A stretch of DNA of 64,000 nt from Treponema sp. (lineage in GTDB: Bacteria; Spirochaetota; Spirochaetia; Treponematales; Treponemataceae): NCBI GenBank assembly GCA_016286365.1, contig JAEESN010000004.1, positions 62,001 to 126,000 of the forward strand, read 5' to 3'. Below are positions 49,751 through 59,598 of this stretch, piece by piece; positions within the stretch are counted from its first letter, which is position 1, and each line of letters opens with the position of its first letter. The position numbers and the translations under genes were made by a program. Under the pieces are notes generated by a model. That model was given only the letters and a program-made list of their open reading frames with translations. It was not told where the DNA came from and ran no database searches.

Positions 49751-51421
49751 TTATAGATTTAGTTTTAACACAAGGGCTACCTTACCGCTATCCTGTACAT
49801 AACCGCCTGCGTAATTTCTATAATTATTCGTAATAAACTTTAATAAATCCTGTCCGCTTATTTCTAAAGCAATTGCATTATTAAATCTCTTTTCGAACGA
49901 AGCACCAAGAAGCGGAACATTATCTTCTGCTCCGATTGAACCTTCCGCATTCAGAGTAATCATCCAGCGGTCATCTTTAGAAAGACTGTTGAAGAAGCTT
50001 ACTCCAGCCTGATAGCAGTGTGCTCCTTCCAAAGGTTCTTTATCAAGGAAATTGATTTTATAATTTCCCCAGATTTTCATATAGTTATACATCCAGTCAA
50101 GACCGACGCTCAAAGAAAGTGCAGTTCGGGATACTTGAGTAAATGTATATATTCCATCATAAACAGAGCCCTTGTAATCAGGCACCCATAATCCGTGATT
50201 ATAGAATGTTCTTTTAAAATCAACTTCGTTTGTAAGATAGAGTTCATCAAAAACTTTATAATGAGCAAACACATTTGCAACTAAATCCGATGTATCTTTT
50301 AAACTTTCGTTTACAACTGCAAATCTATATTTTTTTTCGAGCTCATAAATTGTTGGAAGATAGGATTCAACACCGGTTTTTACACAGATATAAAAAGGAT
50401 CTTCCATTGTTCCGTAAGAATAGCTTGCAACAAGAGGAGCAATAACAAAGATGCTGTGTTCAAGATTCATAGCCCATGAAAGACCAAAATCAACGTTTAC
50501 AAGTGATTTACCGAATGCAAAATTTGCCTGGGTGTCAAAGCTGATTTTATATGGTGAGTTATACGGATTCTGATCAAAAATATTAGAAAGCTTAAATACA
50601 ATCGAAGAAAGAGCTGTGTCTCCTTTAGAAAAATCAAGGGTAAAAAAAACATCAGGTCTTATGTAGATTTCTGTTCCTTCTTTTACAAAGTCTTCAACCG
50701 TTGCATAAGTGAGCGCTGTCCTTGAATAAAAATCTGCATCGGTCTTTACTTCTAAAAGCTTATTTGTAAATTCTTTTTTCCACGAAAGATTTAAGAAAAT
50801 ATTTCTCTGATTTACCGAAAGTGCATTTCCACCCCTTCCCTGTAAACTGTTTTCGTAATCATAAAAAGAAAATATTCCGTCTATTGCCCAAAGTCCTTCT
50901 GCACTTGTATAAAAAGGAATGCATGCACAAAGCTCTGCCTGTCTTCTGAAAAACAAATCATCATCATCATCATTTTTAGAAAAGACTAAAGAATCATAGG
51001 CAAAATCAAAAAAGAAAGGAACAGGTTTTAAAAGGCCTGATTCACCCGCTTTTTCAGAAATCTCTCCATCAGCTTTTTTCTGAATCTTTATATTTCCTGT
51101 TACTGCAAACGGAAAAGCACCACCAATAATTCCTGTCTTAGAATAATCTTTGAAAAAATCAAAATCACCCTTGTCTGCAGGATTTCCCATAAGATTAATT
51201 TTTCTGCTTTCGGGAACATCCGGAACAAGTGTGCCATCGGGAGACGGAGTGCTTACATCATCAGAAAAATCAGGGCCAACTGCCTTCTGTTCAGGATTGT
51301 CCCCTGTAACTACGGTTTTTACATCCGGTAAAGAAATTGTGCTTTCGGCAGCAGTAAGAAAATCAGCCGCAAAAAAACTTAAAGCAAGTGTAAATAAAAA
51401 TCCTTTATATAATTTTTTCAT
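49751..51421 (-). CDS. Probable outer-membrane beta-barrel protein
   Basis: 556 residues. A signal peptide (MKKLYKGFLFTLALSFFAAD, cleavage near AA-ES) is followed by an Asp/Glu/Pro-rich segment (to about residue 65) and then about 450 residues of alternating aromatic and polar residues typical of long beta strands, ending in KVALVLKLNL. No TonB-box or plug domain was recognised, so it is not an obvious TonB-dependent receptor. Start chosen at 51421 because AGAGGAATAAAG precedes it. It probably partners with the ExbBD-TonB genes that follow. Confidence 0.75.
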   Translation of the reverse strand: MKKLYKGFLFTLALSFFAADFLTAAESTISLPDVKTVVTGDNPEQKAVGPDFSDDVSTPSPDGTLVPDVPESRKINLMGNPADKGDFDFFKDYSKTGIIGGAFPFAVTGNIKIQKKADGEISEKAGESGLLKPVPFFFDFAYDSLVFSKNDDDDDLFFRRQAELCACIPFYTSAEGLWAIDGIFSFYDYENSLQGRGGNALSVNQRNIFLNLSWKKEFTNKLLEVKTDADFYSRTALTYATVEDFVKEGTEIYIRPDVFFTLDFSKGDTALSSIVFKLSNIFDQNPYNSPYKISFDTQANFAFGKSLVNVDFGLSWAMNLEHSIFVIAPLVASYSYGTMEDPFYICVKTGVESYLPTIYELEKKYRFAVVNESLKDTSDLVANVFAHYKVFDELYLTNEVDFKRTFYNHGLWVPDYKGSVYDGIYTFTQVSRTALSLSVGLDWMYNYMKIWGNYKINFLDKEPLEGAHCYQAGVSFFNSLSKDDRWMITLNAEGSIGAEDNVPLLGASFEKRFNNAIALEISGQDLLKFITNNYRNYAGGYVQDSGKVALVLKLNL

Positions 51422-51472
51422 CTTTATTCCTCTCATCAGTTCTCTGATTATCAAATACATCTGGTCTTTTTT

Positions 51473-53575
51473 TTAGAAAAGCTTATCAACGTTTTTTGCC
51501 TGTCGTGAATCAGGATAAAGCTTTTTAAGAACATTTGCAGTCTCTCTTGCATCCGCTGTTTTTTTATCTTTAAGGAAGGCGTCTACAGCAGAATAAAGTG
51601 CAACAGCTTCTTCCGATGAAGTATCTTTAGAACTCAGGCGGTAATATTCAACAGCCTTAAGATAGTATTCTGCCTGCTTTGTTCCCTGCTCACCTTTTGC
51701 ATAAAATTCTGCAATCTTTCCAAGATAATAATATTCACGTGCATCGCGTTTTGCATTCGAATTATACAAAGGTCCTGCAATCTTTTTTGCTTCCGTGCGG
51801 TTATCATCTTTTACATACATCATAAAAAGCTCATAACCTGCAAGTCGACCTTCTACAGTAAAAGTTCCACCCTTTGTTTCGTATTCGGCCTGCTTTTCGG
51901 CCATCTCTTTGGAAGCACCATTTTTTACATTACCGATTACTTTGAGTTTAGCCGGAATGCCATCTGAAATTGCCTGATTCTTATAATTGTTCATCATAAA
52001 GTCGGCAGTCTTCTGTGCTTCGCTCATATTTTCAAGAGTGTAATATGCTTCAAAAAGATTTTTATATGCGCCGTAAGTGTAAATGCTTTTTGGAAATTTT
52101 ACGATTAAGTTTTTATTAAGCGAAACTGATTTTTCGTACTGTTTTGATTTAAGATAAGATTCACCGCCAAAGTAATACGAAGATTCAAGATATTTTCCGT
52201 TTGGATATTTAGAAATATAAGATGAATAACATTCAGCCGCTTTCTGATACTTCTGGTTTGTATAATAAATTTCACCGCGTTTATAAGAAGCTTCTTCTGC
52301 TTCATCTGTGCGTGGATAATCCTTTATGATTCTTGAATAAACTGTATCTGCCCTTTCGATGTCGGAAGTTTTAACATAGATATCTGCAATGAGCTTCCAG
52401 CATTCAAGAGCAAAATCTGATTTATCGTATGTATACTGCGAAAGAAGATTATAAGCCTTGTCGTATTCCTTACAGTCGATGTAAATTTCTGCGCAGAAAA
52501 GTGTTGCCTTCTGTTTTTCTTCATCCTTAAAACTGATTTTGATTAATTTTTCTGCTTCGACTGCAGCGCTTTTAAAATCTGAATCAAGAACGGCACATTT
52601 TGCTGCAAGTTCATATGCGCTTCGGGCAAAAGTTAATTCGGTTGTAGAGTTTGCAAAATTAGAAAAGAGTTTATACGCTTCTTTATATCTTCCCTGCTTG
52701 TAAACAGCATAAGCCTGATAGTATGTAGAAGAATCAACATAACCGTAGACAGAAGCATTTTTAGAAAGATATGATTTAAGATACTGCTCTGCGTTTCTCC
52801 ACTGCTTTGTATTTACGGCACATAATCCGCATAAATAATCTGCAAGCGGATGTTTAGATTCCTTTGCCTTTACTTCCGCACTCTGATACTTTTCCTGAAC
52901 AAATAAAAGCTTTGCATATTCAAAAATCTCATCATTCGAAAGTTTTTTATCTTCATAAAGCATTGAATAAAAATTTTCTGCTTCGCTGTATTTTCCGTTT
53001 TTCAAAAGAGCCTTTGCATAAATCAGGCGGTTATCGGGATTTTTAAAATCTACACGACCGGTCTTTGTAAGAAATTCTTTTAAAACCTGTTCTGTTTTTA
53101 CATAATCTTTTTCAAGAGAAAAATATCCCCACGCTGCAAGATAGACTGCAGATTCATCAGGATTTTCGATTCTGTAATATGCTTCAAAAGCCTTAGAAGA
53201 ATTATTCAATTGTATATTGCAGTAAAGAACAAGATAATAATATGAATCAGCAAGACCCGGAAGTCTTGAATTTCTTACAGATGATTCTTCTTTCTGTAAA
53301 TTTTTAAGAACCGATTCTGCTGTAGATTTAACTCTATCCGCATTAGCCGTTGCAGTAGTTGAATCAAGCTCATTCTTAGATTCATAGATGAGGCAGAAAA
53401 GTCTTTCATCGGTTGTGATATTCTGATCTTTTCTGATTTCTTCGATAAGTTGTTTTACGCCATTATAATCCTTCTGATTATATGCTTTTACAACAGATTC
53501 CAGACGCGCATTTTCTCCTGCAAAACAGAAGAAACCTAAAGTGGTGATTAAACAAACTAAAAATAATTTTTTCAT
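51473..53575 (-). CDS. Exported protein made of many tetratricopeptide-like repeats
   Basis: 700 residues with a signal peptide (GFFCFA cleavage near residue 19) and TPR-like helix pairs throughout, for example SYKRGEIYYTNQKYQKAAEC and the next repeat. The overall pattern resembles YbgF/BamD-type helper proteins that scaffold envelope complexes. It lies between an exported protein gene (5 nt upstream) and the barrel-like gene, so a scaffold for this energised envelope system is likely but inferred. Confidence 0.8.
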   Translation of the reverse strand: MKKLFLVCLITTLGFFCFAGENARLESVVKAYNQKDYNGVKQLIEEIRKDQNITTDERLFCLIYESKNELDSTTATANADRVKSTAESVLKNLQKEESSVRNSRLPGLADSYYYLVLYCNIQLNNSSKAFEAYYRIENPDESAVYLAAWGYFSLEKDYVKTEQVLKEFLTKTGRVDFKNPDNRLIYAKALLKNGKYSEAENFYSMLYEDKKLSNDEIFEYAKLLFVQEKYQSAEVKAKESKHPLADYLCGLCAVNTKQWRNAEQYLKSYLSKNASVYGYVDSSTYYQAYAVYKQGRYKEAYKLFSNFANSTTELTFARSAYELAAKCAVLDSDFKSAAVEAEKLIKISFKDEEKQKATLFCAEIYIDCKEYDKAYNLLSQYTYDKSDFALECWKLIADIYVKTSDIERADTVYSRIIKDYPRTDEAEEASYKRGEIYYTNQKYQKAAECYSSYISKYPNGKYLESSYYFGGESYLKSKQYEKSVSLNKNLIVKFPKSIYTYGAYKNLFEAYYTLENMSEAQKTADFMMNNYKNQAISDGIPAKLKVIGNVKNGASKEMAEKQAEYETKGGTFTVEGRLAGYELFMMYVKDDNRTEAKKIAGPLYNSNAKRDAREYYYLGKIAEFYAKGEQGTKQAEYYLKAVEYYRLSSKDTSSEEAVALYSAVDAFLKDKKTADARETANVLKKLYPDSRQAKNVDKLF

Positions 53576-53580
53576 TTTAC

Positions 53581-54948
53581 TTACTCAAGCTTTTCATAAA
53601 GACTAAATTTTTGAGAGGCACGCATTCGTGTAAAATAAACAAAGCTGTCTCCGTATATAAGAATAAAATCTTCAAGGCTCATCATTCTGCCGTTAAAGAA
53701 GACTTTACAATTGAATGCATTATCGTTGTTAAAATATGGAAGGAAGACTGCACACTTGTTGAACACTTTTATTTCCGGTTTTACATCCCTCGAAACTTCC
53801 CTGATTGCGCCAAGATAAACTGTATCGGGCTCGGTTGCCGCAAGAACATAAAGCAGTGATTTTACAAGTTTGATGTCGTATCCTGTATTTTTAATATAGT
53901 TGATTGTGTTTGAATTTCCTTCTTTTGTAACAGCCGAAGAAAATGGATTGATATTTACATCAACGCCGGACTCTGTATAAAGATACTTCCTTCCAGTGTT
54001 TACGGAAATTACTGCCGAAGCAATATTTCTTACCCAGTCAAGTGAAAAATAAAGACTGTTTTTCTGAGCAAGGATTCCCTGGTATCCGATGTCGTTTACG
54101 TTAACTGTACTTTGAACAAGTGGTCCTCTCTTAAGCCTTGTGTGAGAAACCGGGAAAACAAGACCATCAGCAACCCATTTTACACAGCCCGCATTAGAAA
54201 GATAGAGTCTGTCATCTTCGCCGCCAATAAGATCAAAAGGTTTTCCGTCTATAACATTGATCAGCTTATCGTCTTCGTCGTACATCGCATTATCAAGAAG
54301 CACGATTTTTGGAATAAGGCGGTTGATTTCGGAAATCATTGTGAGGGTTCCGTCGTATAAAGAATTATTTACAAGAACATAATTCCATGGGATTGATTTT
54401 TTAGTAAGTTTGATTACGTCGTCGAGTGATGCAGTATAGAATGTAGAAAAAGGAACACCGGTCGGACTTCCCTTAGAAGCGTAATAACCAAAGATGATTA
54501 AATCTGCAAGTGCAACTTTTCCATACTGTGTAAACTGAACATAAACCTCGCTGTCGCCTGTAAAATAATAACGGATGGAAAGAGGCTTTTCTGTTTTTTT
54601 GTCTTTTAATAAAACCCAGGTGCCGGGCAAAGTTCCCGGATATACGTATTCAGGAACCCGTGTTACTCCATCGTTTGAATATACATTTACTTCTGCAATC
54701 TTTCCGGCCGCAACTACAATCGCATAGGTTGAACTTGATTCCTCAATGGAAATTCTGAATTTCTGACCAGCCTGATTAGACCTGATTTCTGCAATGTTGT
54801 CGCGGATTTCGTCGAGCGATGCTTCGAACCAGGTTTCTACGAGCTCTTTTCTTATATCCGAAGAATCTGGAATTCCAAGTGAACTATATTCAGCGAAAAC
54901 ACTTGTGAATACAAAAAATAAAACTAAAAAAGCCAGTCTTCTTTTCAT
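53581..54948 (-). CDS. Exported protein of unknown function heading the Exb/Ton cluster
   Basis: 455 residues with a signal peptide (cleavage at VFA-EY). The mature protein is mixed alpha/beta, with GDSEVYVQFTQYGKVALAD and repeated beta patterns, and has few cysteines. No family is recognised. An AAGGTGG ribosome site precedes the ATG. A TATAAT (54967-54962) overlaps the end of the upstream giant gene and could serve as an internal promoter, but its -35 is weak. The close spacing (5 nt to the TPR gene) ties it to the same envelope system. Confidence 0.68.
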   Translation of the reverse strand: MKRRLAFLVLFFVFTSVFAEYSSLGIPDSSDIRKELVETWFEASLDEIRDNIAEIRSNQAGQKFRISIEESSSTYAIVVAAGKIAEVNVYSNDGVTRVPEYVYPGTLPGTWVLLKDKKTEKPLSIRYYFTGDSEVYVQFTQYGKVALADLIIFGYYASKGSPTGVPFSTFYTASLDDVIKLTKKSIPWNYVLVNNSLYDGTLTMISEINRLIPKIVLLDNAMYDEDDKLINVIDGKPFDLIGGEDDRLYLSNAGCVKWVADGLVFPVSHTRLKRGPLVQSTVNVNDIGYQGILAQKNSLYFSLDWVRNIASAVISVNTGRKYLYTESGVDVNINPFSSAVTKEGNSNTINYIKNTGYDIKLVKSLLYVLAATEPDTVYLGAIREVSRDVKPEIKVFNKCAVFLPYFNNDNAFNCKVFFNGRMMSLEDFILIYGDSFVYFTRMRASQKFSLYEKLE

Positions 54949-54962
54949 TCATTCCACCTTAA

Positions 54963-57900
54963 TTATAGATTTTCAGCCGGATCTGTATCTGTAAACGAAC
55001 TTCCTTCTGCATATCTTATTTCCGGCTCTACAAGTACTCCATTCGGAAGTCTTACCATTCCCTCTGAATCTTCATCCGGATGTTTTCCAATCGGAGCATT
55101 CGAAAGAAGAAGTTTAAGCCTGTTCAACTGATTAACCTCTGAGCTACCCGGGTCATAATCGATTGCACTGATGTTTGCATCCGGGAAGCGTCTTCTTAAT
55201 TCCTTAATCATTCCCTTTCCGGTTACATGGTTTGGCAGACAGGCAAAAGGCTGAACACAGGCAATACTTGGTGCACCTTCGTGAATAAGTTCAACCATCT
55301 CTGCTGTTAAAAACCATCCTTCGCCCGTAATGTTACCAAGTTGAACAATATCATCAACTCCCTTCATCATCTTATAAATATGATTAGGAGCAGTAAAACG
55401 CTGGCTTTTTTTGAGGTATTTTTTCATCTTGTTGCGGTAAAGCTCTAAGCCCCATACCAAAAGCTTTGCGTTTCTCTTTGTCTTTTTAGGGAAGGCAAGC
55501 TGGTCGTGACGGAAAATACCTGTTGCAAAAGTATAGAAGAAGAAGTCCAGTAAGTCAGGCATTACGCATTCAGCACCTTCTTTTTCGATTGTTTCTACAA
55601 TCTGATTGTTTGCCGTCGGGTGGAATTTAACAAGGATTTCTCCAACAACTCCAACGCGTGGCTTTTTAATCGGTTTAAGAGGAAGTGTATCAAAATCGCG
55701 GATGATTCCCCTTAAAAGTTTATGATACTGATGGCCCGAAACATGATTTTCGAACATTGCTTCGGCTCTTGCATTCCATTTTTCGTAAAGCTGATTAGCA
55801 GAACCAGGAACTGCTTCGTAAGGACGTGTCCTGTATAAAACACGCATAAGAAGGTCACCGGTAACAAGACACTTAACAAGGTTATCAAGAAGCTTTGGAG
55901 TGAACTTAAAGCCCGGATTTTTTTCAAAGCCCTGGGCACTCATACTGATAACCGGAACCTGTCCCCAGCCTGCATCGTTTAAGGCGCGGCGTATAAATCC
56001 AATATAGTTTGTAGCACGACATCCACCACCAGTCTGAGTGATGATGAGGGCAACTTTATCCAAATCATAATTTCCGCTTTCGAGTGCGCTTATCATCTGA
56101 CCGGCAACCAGGAGTGAAGGATAACATGCATCGTTATTTACATATTTCAATCCGGCTTCGATTGCCTTTGGATCTACTGCATCCAATACTACAAAGTTGT
56201 AGCCACCGCTTCTGAATGCCCTCTGCATAAGGCGGAAGTGAATTGGTGACATCTGTGGTCCTATGATTGTGTATTCTTTTTTCATCTCTTCTGTAAACAC
56301 AACGCGGTGATATGCAGAAGAATGGATTTCAGGCTTTCTCTTGCTTCTTCGTCTTGCCTTAACTGCTGCAATGAGTGAGCGGATACGGATACGAACAGCA
56401 CCAAGGTTACTTCCTTCGTCAATCTTTATGAGGGTGTACATGCGGCTCTTTGCGCGTAAGATTTCATCAACCTGATCAGCAGTAACTGCATCAAGTCCAC
56501 AACCGAATGATGTAAGCTGAACAAGTTCAAGGTTAGGCATTTCGCTTACAAACTGTGCGGCTCTGTAAAGTCTGTTGTGATAAACCCACTGGTCTATGAT
56601 TCTGAGCGGGCGTTCTATCTTTCCAAGATGTGCAACTGAATCTTCTGTTAAAACTGCAAGACCAAGACCGTGAATCATTTCCGGGATTCCGTGGTTGATT
56701 TCCGGGTCTAAGTGGTAAGGACGGCCTGCAAGTACGATTCCGCTTCCACCCTTTGTAATTATTTCTTCAAGCGCATCTTCTCCAGCCTTTCTTACATCCT
56801 CGTGGAATTTTTCCTGCTCTGCCCACGCTTTTTCTACAGCATCGTATATCTTCTTTTTAGAAAGGGCGGGGAACTTTGGAAGGAGCTCTTCGCACAATCT
56901 TTCTGCAAGGCGTGGTTTATCGTAAATCGGGAGGAAAGGATCCATATAAGTGATTGTAGGGTCCTGTCTTAATTCATCAACATTGTTTCTTAAAACTTCA
57001 GGATAGCTTGTTACAATCGGACAGTTATAGTGGTTTCCTGCCCCGGAATCTTCCTGTTTTTCGTACGGAGCACAAGGATAGAATATAAATTTGATTCCCC
57101 TCTGAATAAGGCTTACAACATGACCGTGAGAAATTTTTCCCGGATAACAAACCGATTCAGACGGAATTGTTTCAAGACCTTTTTCGTAAACATTTCTGCT
57201 TGAACGCTGACTCAAAATTACGCGGAAACCAAGTTCATTAAAGAAGGTAAACCAGAGCGGATAGTTTTCGTACATATTGAGTACGCGTGGAATACCAACA
57301 TCTCCCATAGGAGCTTCTTCCGGTTTTCTTGGAACGTAATTGAACAGGCGTTTATATTTCCATTCAAAAAGATTTGGAAGTGGACCTGCATCGTCGTCGC
57401 CGTCCAGTCCCGTATTCTTTTTGTTGCTTGCGTCTATGATATTTCCTTCAAGTTCGGCACCCTTTTCGCAGCGGTTACCTGTGATGAAGGTTCTCTTTTC
57501 TTTTCCTGTAGAGAAGGTGTTTATAGTAAGAAGACAATTGTTCTGACACTTTCCACAGCGCCTTAAATCGAGTTCTACGTGGAAGTTTTCAAGGTCTTTT
57601 AATGTTGCAATGCCGGATCTTACATCGTGAACAGTTCCTTCCGGCTCGCCAGGTTTTGGTTCCATTAAATCAAGCCACTGGTCGTATGCTATTAAGGCAG
57701 AACCATAAGCACCCATAAGACCTGCTACATCAGGGCGGTAAACTTCTACACCAGCAATCTTTTCAAAGGCACGGAGGATTGCATCATTAAAGAAAGTTCC
57801 TCCCTGTACAACAACCTTTTCTCCAATATCACTTGCCTTACGAAGCTTGATTACTTTGAACAAGGCATTTTTGATTACCGAATAAGAAAGACCTGCGGCG

Positions 57901-59474
57901 ATGTCTGCTACACTCGCACCTTCCTTCTGAGCCTGCTTTACACGGCTGTTCATGAATACGGTACAGCGCGAACCTAGGTCTACCGGCTTTTGTGCCATAA
58001 GGGCAATCTTTCCGAATTCCTTTACATCCATTCCCATTGTGTTTGCAAAGTTATCCAGGAAGGAACCACATCCGGAAGAACAGGCTTCGTTCAGCTGAAT
58101 GGAAACGATTGCACCGTCTTTCATGCGAAGACACTTCATGTCCTGTCCACCAATGTCGAGTAAGAATTCTACGCCCGGAACAAAGAAGTTGGCAGCGCGG
58201 AAGTGAGTAATTGTTTCAACTTCGCCTGAGTCTACACCAAGGGCTGCCTGGAATAAAGCTTCTCCATAACCTGTAGAAACTGCGCGCGCAATGTAAACAT
58301 CATCAGGAAGTTTGTTATATAAATCTTTTAAAACCTGAACGGCAAGTTCAACAGGATTTCCCTGATTGTGTGCATAGAAATCCCAGATGATTCTTCCGTC
58401 TTTATCTATAAGACATGCTTTTGTTGTTGTAGAACCAGAGTCCAGTCCTAAGAAAACAGGACCGTGAGTTTTATTTAAGTCTCCCCTCTTTGCCTTCTGC
58501 TCTGAATGGCGTACTTCGAATTCATCAAGCTCTGCCTGATTTTTAAAGAGAGGTTCAAGCCTCTGTACTTCGCTTAATTCTGCTCCGACAAGATTTTTTA
58601 ATGTCTCGCGGAATTCTGCAATTGTCGGGAATCTGAACGATTCATCGGCTCCAACAAATTTTCTTTCTGCACCAAAAGCACAACCGCTTGCAACAAAAAG
58701 CTGGCTGTCTTCCGGAACGATTATTTCTTCGTCTTTAAGTTTTAAGGTATCTATAAAGCGGAAACGAAGCTGGTCTAAGAAGTGAAGTGGTCCACCAAGG
58801 AATGCAACGTTACCACGGATTGGTTTACCGCACGCAAGTCCCGAAATTGTCTGGCTTACAACTGCCTGGAAAATAGAAGCGGCAATATCTTCTCTTCGAG
58901 CCCCTTCGTTAATTAAAGGCTGAATATCTGTCTTTGCAAATACACCACAGCGTGCCGCAATCGGATAAATCTGCTGTGCACCTTTGGCGAGCTCGTTTAA
59001 TCCTGTAGCATCTGTTTCGAGTAAGGCAGCCATCTGGTCAATAAATGCACCGGTTCCTCCGGCACATGTACCGTTCATTCGCTGCTCTACACCACCTTTA
59101 AAATATGTAATCTTGGCGTCTTCTCCACCAAGTTCAATTACTACATCAGTCTGTGGAATGAGTTTTTTTACGGAAGTTGTTGCGGCAATTACTTCCTGAA
59201 TAAAAGGAATATTGAGCCACTGAGAAACAGAAAGTCCACCCGAACCTGTTACCTTGATTGTTAAAGTCTGACCTGCTCCGACTGAACTCTTTTTTTCAAG
59301 AAAATCTAAAGCTTTATTAACTACATTTATAATTGTACTGCGGATATCTGCACGGTGGCGCTGATAGTCTCCGTAGATTAATTTATCATCATCATCAAGA
59401 ATTGCTACCTTTACAGTTGTAGAACCAACGTCTATACCAACTCTAATAGGAAGTAAATTTTTAAAATCACTCAT
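54963..59474 (-). CDS. Giant acyl-CoA dehydratase activase-like protein (BadF/HgdC-type)
   Basis: 1503 residues. Two ASKHA-fold activase domains in tandem: the first starts VGIDVGSTTVKVAILDDD, the second GLDSGSTTTKACLIDKDG, each with its own Cys-containing segment (NGTCAGGTGAF and NEACSSGCGSFLD) that could bind a 4Fe-4S cluster. A DUF2229-like domain with CESVCYPGK-like and CACA-type cysteine patterns follows, and the C-terminal part resembles the dehydratase component. Proteins of this build are ATP-dependent one-electron activators of 2-hydroxyacyl-CoA dehydratases or related enzymes. No separate dehydratase gene lies nearby. The start is near a -10 box with no ribosome site. The downstream Exb/Ton genes may be transcribed together with it. 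Confidence 0.88.
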   Translation of the reverse strand: MSDFKNLLPIRVGIDVGSTTVKVAILDDDDKLIYGDYQRHRADIRSTIINVVNKALDFLEKKSSVGAGQTLTIKVTGSGGLSVSQWLNIPFIQEVIAATTSVKKLIPQTDVVIELGGEDAKITYFKGGVEQRMNGTCAGGTGAFIDQMAALLETDATGLNELAKGAQQIYPIAARCGVFAKTDIQPLINEGARREDIAASIFQAVVSQTISGLACGKPIRGNVAFLGGPLHFLDQLRFRFIDTLKLKDEEIIVPEDSQLFVASGCAFGAERKFVGADESFRFPTIAEFRETLKNLVGAELSEVQRLEPLFKNQAELDEFEVRHSEQKAKRGDLNKTHGPVFLGLDSGSTTTKACLIDKDGRIIWDFYAHNQGNPVELAVQVLKDLYNKLPDDVYIARAVSTGYGEALFQAALGVDSGEVETITHFRAANFFVPGVEFLLDIGGQDMKCLRMKDGAIVSIQLNEACSSGCGSFLDNFANTMGMDVKEFGKIALMAQKPVDLGSRCTVFMNSRVKQAQKEGASVADIAAGLSYSVIKNALFKVIKLRKASDIGEKVVVQGGTFFNDAILRAFEKIAGVEVYRPDVAGLMGAYGSALIAYDQWLDLMEPKPGEPEGTVHDVRSGIATLKDLENFHVELDLRRCGKCQNNCLLTINTFSTGKEKRTFITGNRCEKGAELEGNIIDASNKKNTGLDGDDDAGPLPNLFEWKYKRLFNYVPRKPEEAPMGDVGIPRVLNMYENYPLWFTFFNELGFRVILSQRSSRNVYEKGLETIPSESVCYPGKISHGHVVSLIQRGIKFIFYPCAPYEKQEDSGAGNHYNCPIVTSYPEVLRNNVDELRQDPTITYMDPFLPIYDKPRLAERLCEELLPKFPALSKKKIYDAVEKAWAEQEKFHEDVRKAGEDALEEIITKGGSGIVLAGRPYHLDPEINHGIPEMIHGLGLAVLTEDSVAHLGKIERPLRIIDQWVYHNRLYRAAQFVSEMPNLELVQLTSFGCGLDAVTADQVDEILRAKSRMYTLIKIDEGSNLGAVRIRIRSLIAAVKARRRSKRKPEIHSSAYHRVVFTEEMKKEYTIIGPQMSPIHFRLMQRAFRSGGYNFVVLDAVDPKAIEAGLKYVNNDACYPSLLVAGQMISALESGNYDLDKVALIITQTGGGCRATNYIGFIRRALNDAGWGQVPVISMSAQGFEKNPGFKFTPKLLDNLVKCLVTGDLLMRVLYRTRPYEAVPGSANQLYEKWNARAEAMFENHVSGHQYHKLLRGIIRDFDTLPLKPIKKPRVGVVGEILVKFHPTANNQIVETIEKEGAECVMPDLLDFFFYTFATGIFRHDQLAFPKKTKRNAKLLVWGLELYRNKMKKYLKKSQRFTAPNHIYKMMKGVDDIVQLGNITGEGWFLTAEMVELIHEGAPSIACVQPFACLPNHVTGKGMIKELRRRFPDANISAIDYDPGSSEVNQLNRLKLLLSNAPIGKHPDEDSEGMVRLPNGVLVEPEIRYAEGSSFTDTDPAENL

Positions 59475-59481
59475 AATCTAT

Positions 59482-59510
59482 ATTTTAATGGTAAAAAACT
59501 AATTAATCAA
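59482..59510 (-). promoter_or_regulatory. Promoter of the CoA activase-like gene
   Basis: On the minus strand -35 TTGATT (59510-59505), 17-bp spacer, -10 TAAAAT (59487-59482). The ATG at 59474 is 7 nt downstream with no ribosome site, so a leaderless mRNA is likely. Confidence 0.6.
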
Positions 59511-59513
59511 CAA

Positions 59514-59542
59514 ATGCAAAAACCTGTAAAGAGGTGTATAAT
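59514..59542 (+). promoter_or_regulatory. Divergent promoter for the small exported protein gene
   Basis: -35-like ATGCAA (59514-59519), 17-bp spacer, -10 TATAAT (59537-59542). It is arranged back to back with the activase promoter; the two -35 boxes are 3 bp apart. The leader is about 50 nt. Confidence 0.5.
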
Positions 59543-59598
59543 ATATTATTCGCTGCGGGTTTTTCTAAATATTCTGATTATATTCTCTGGAGCCATAG

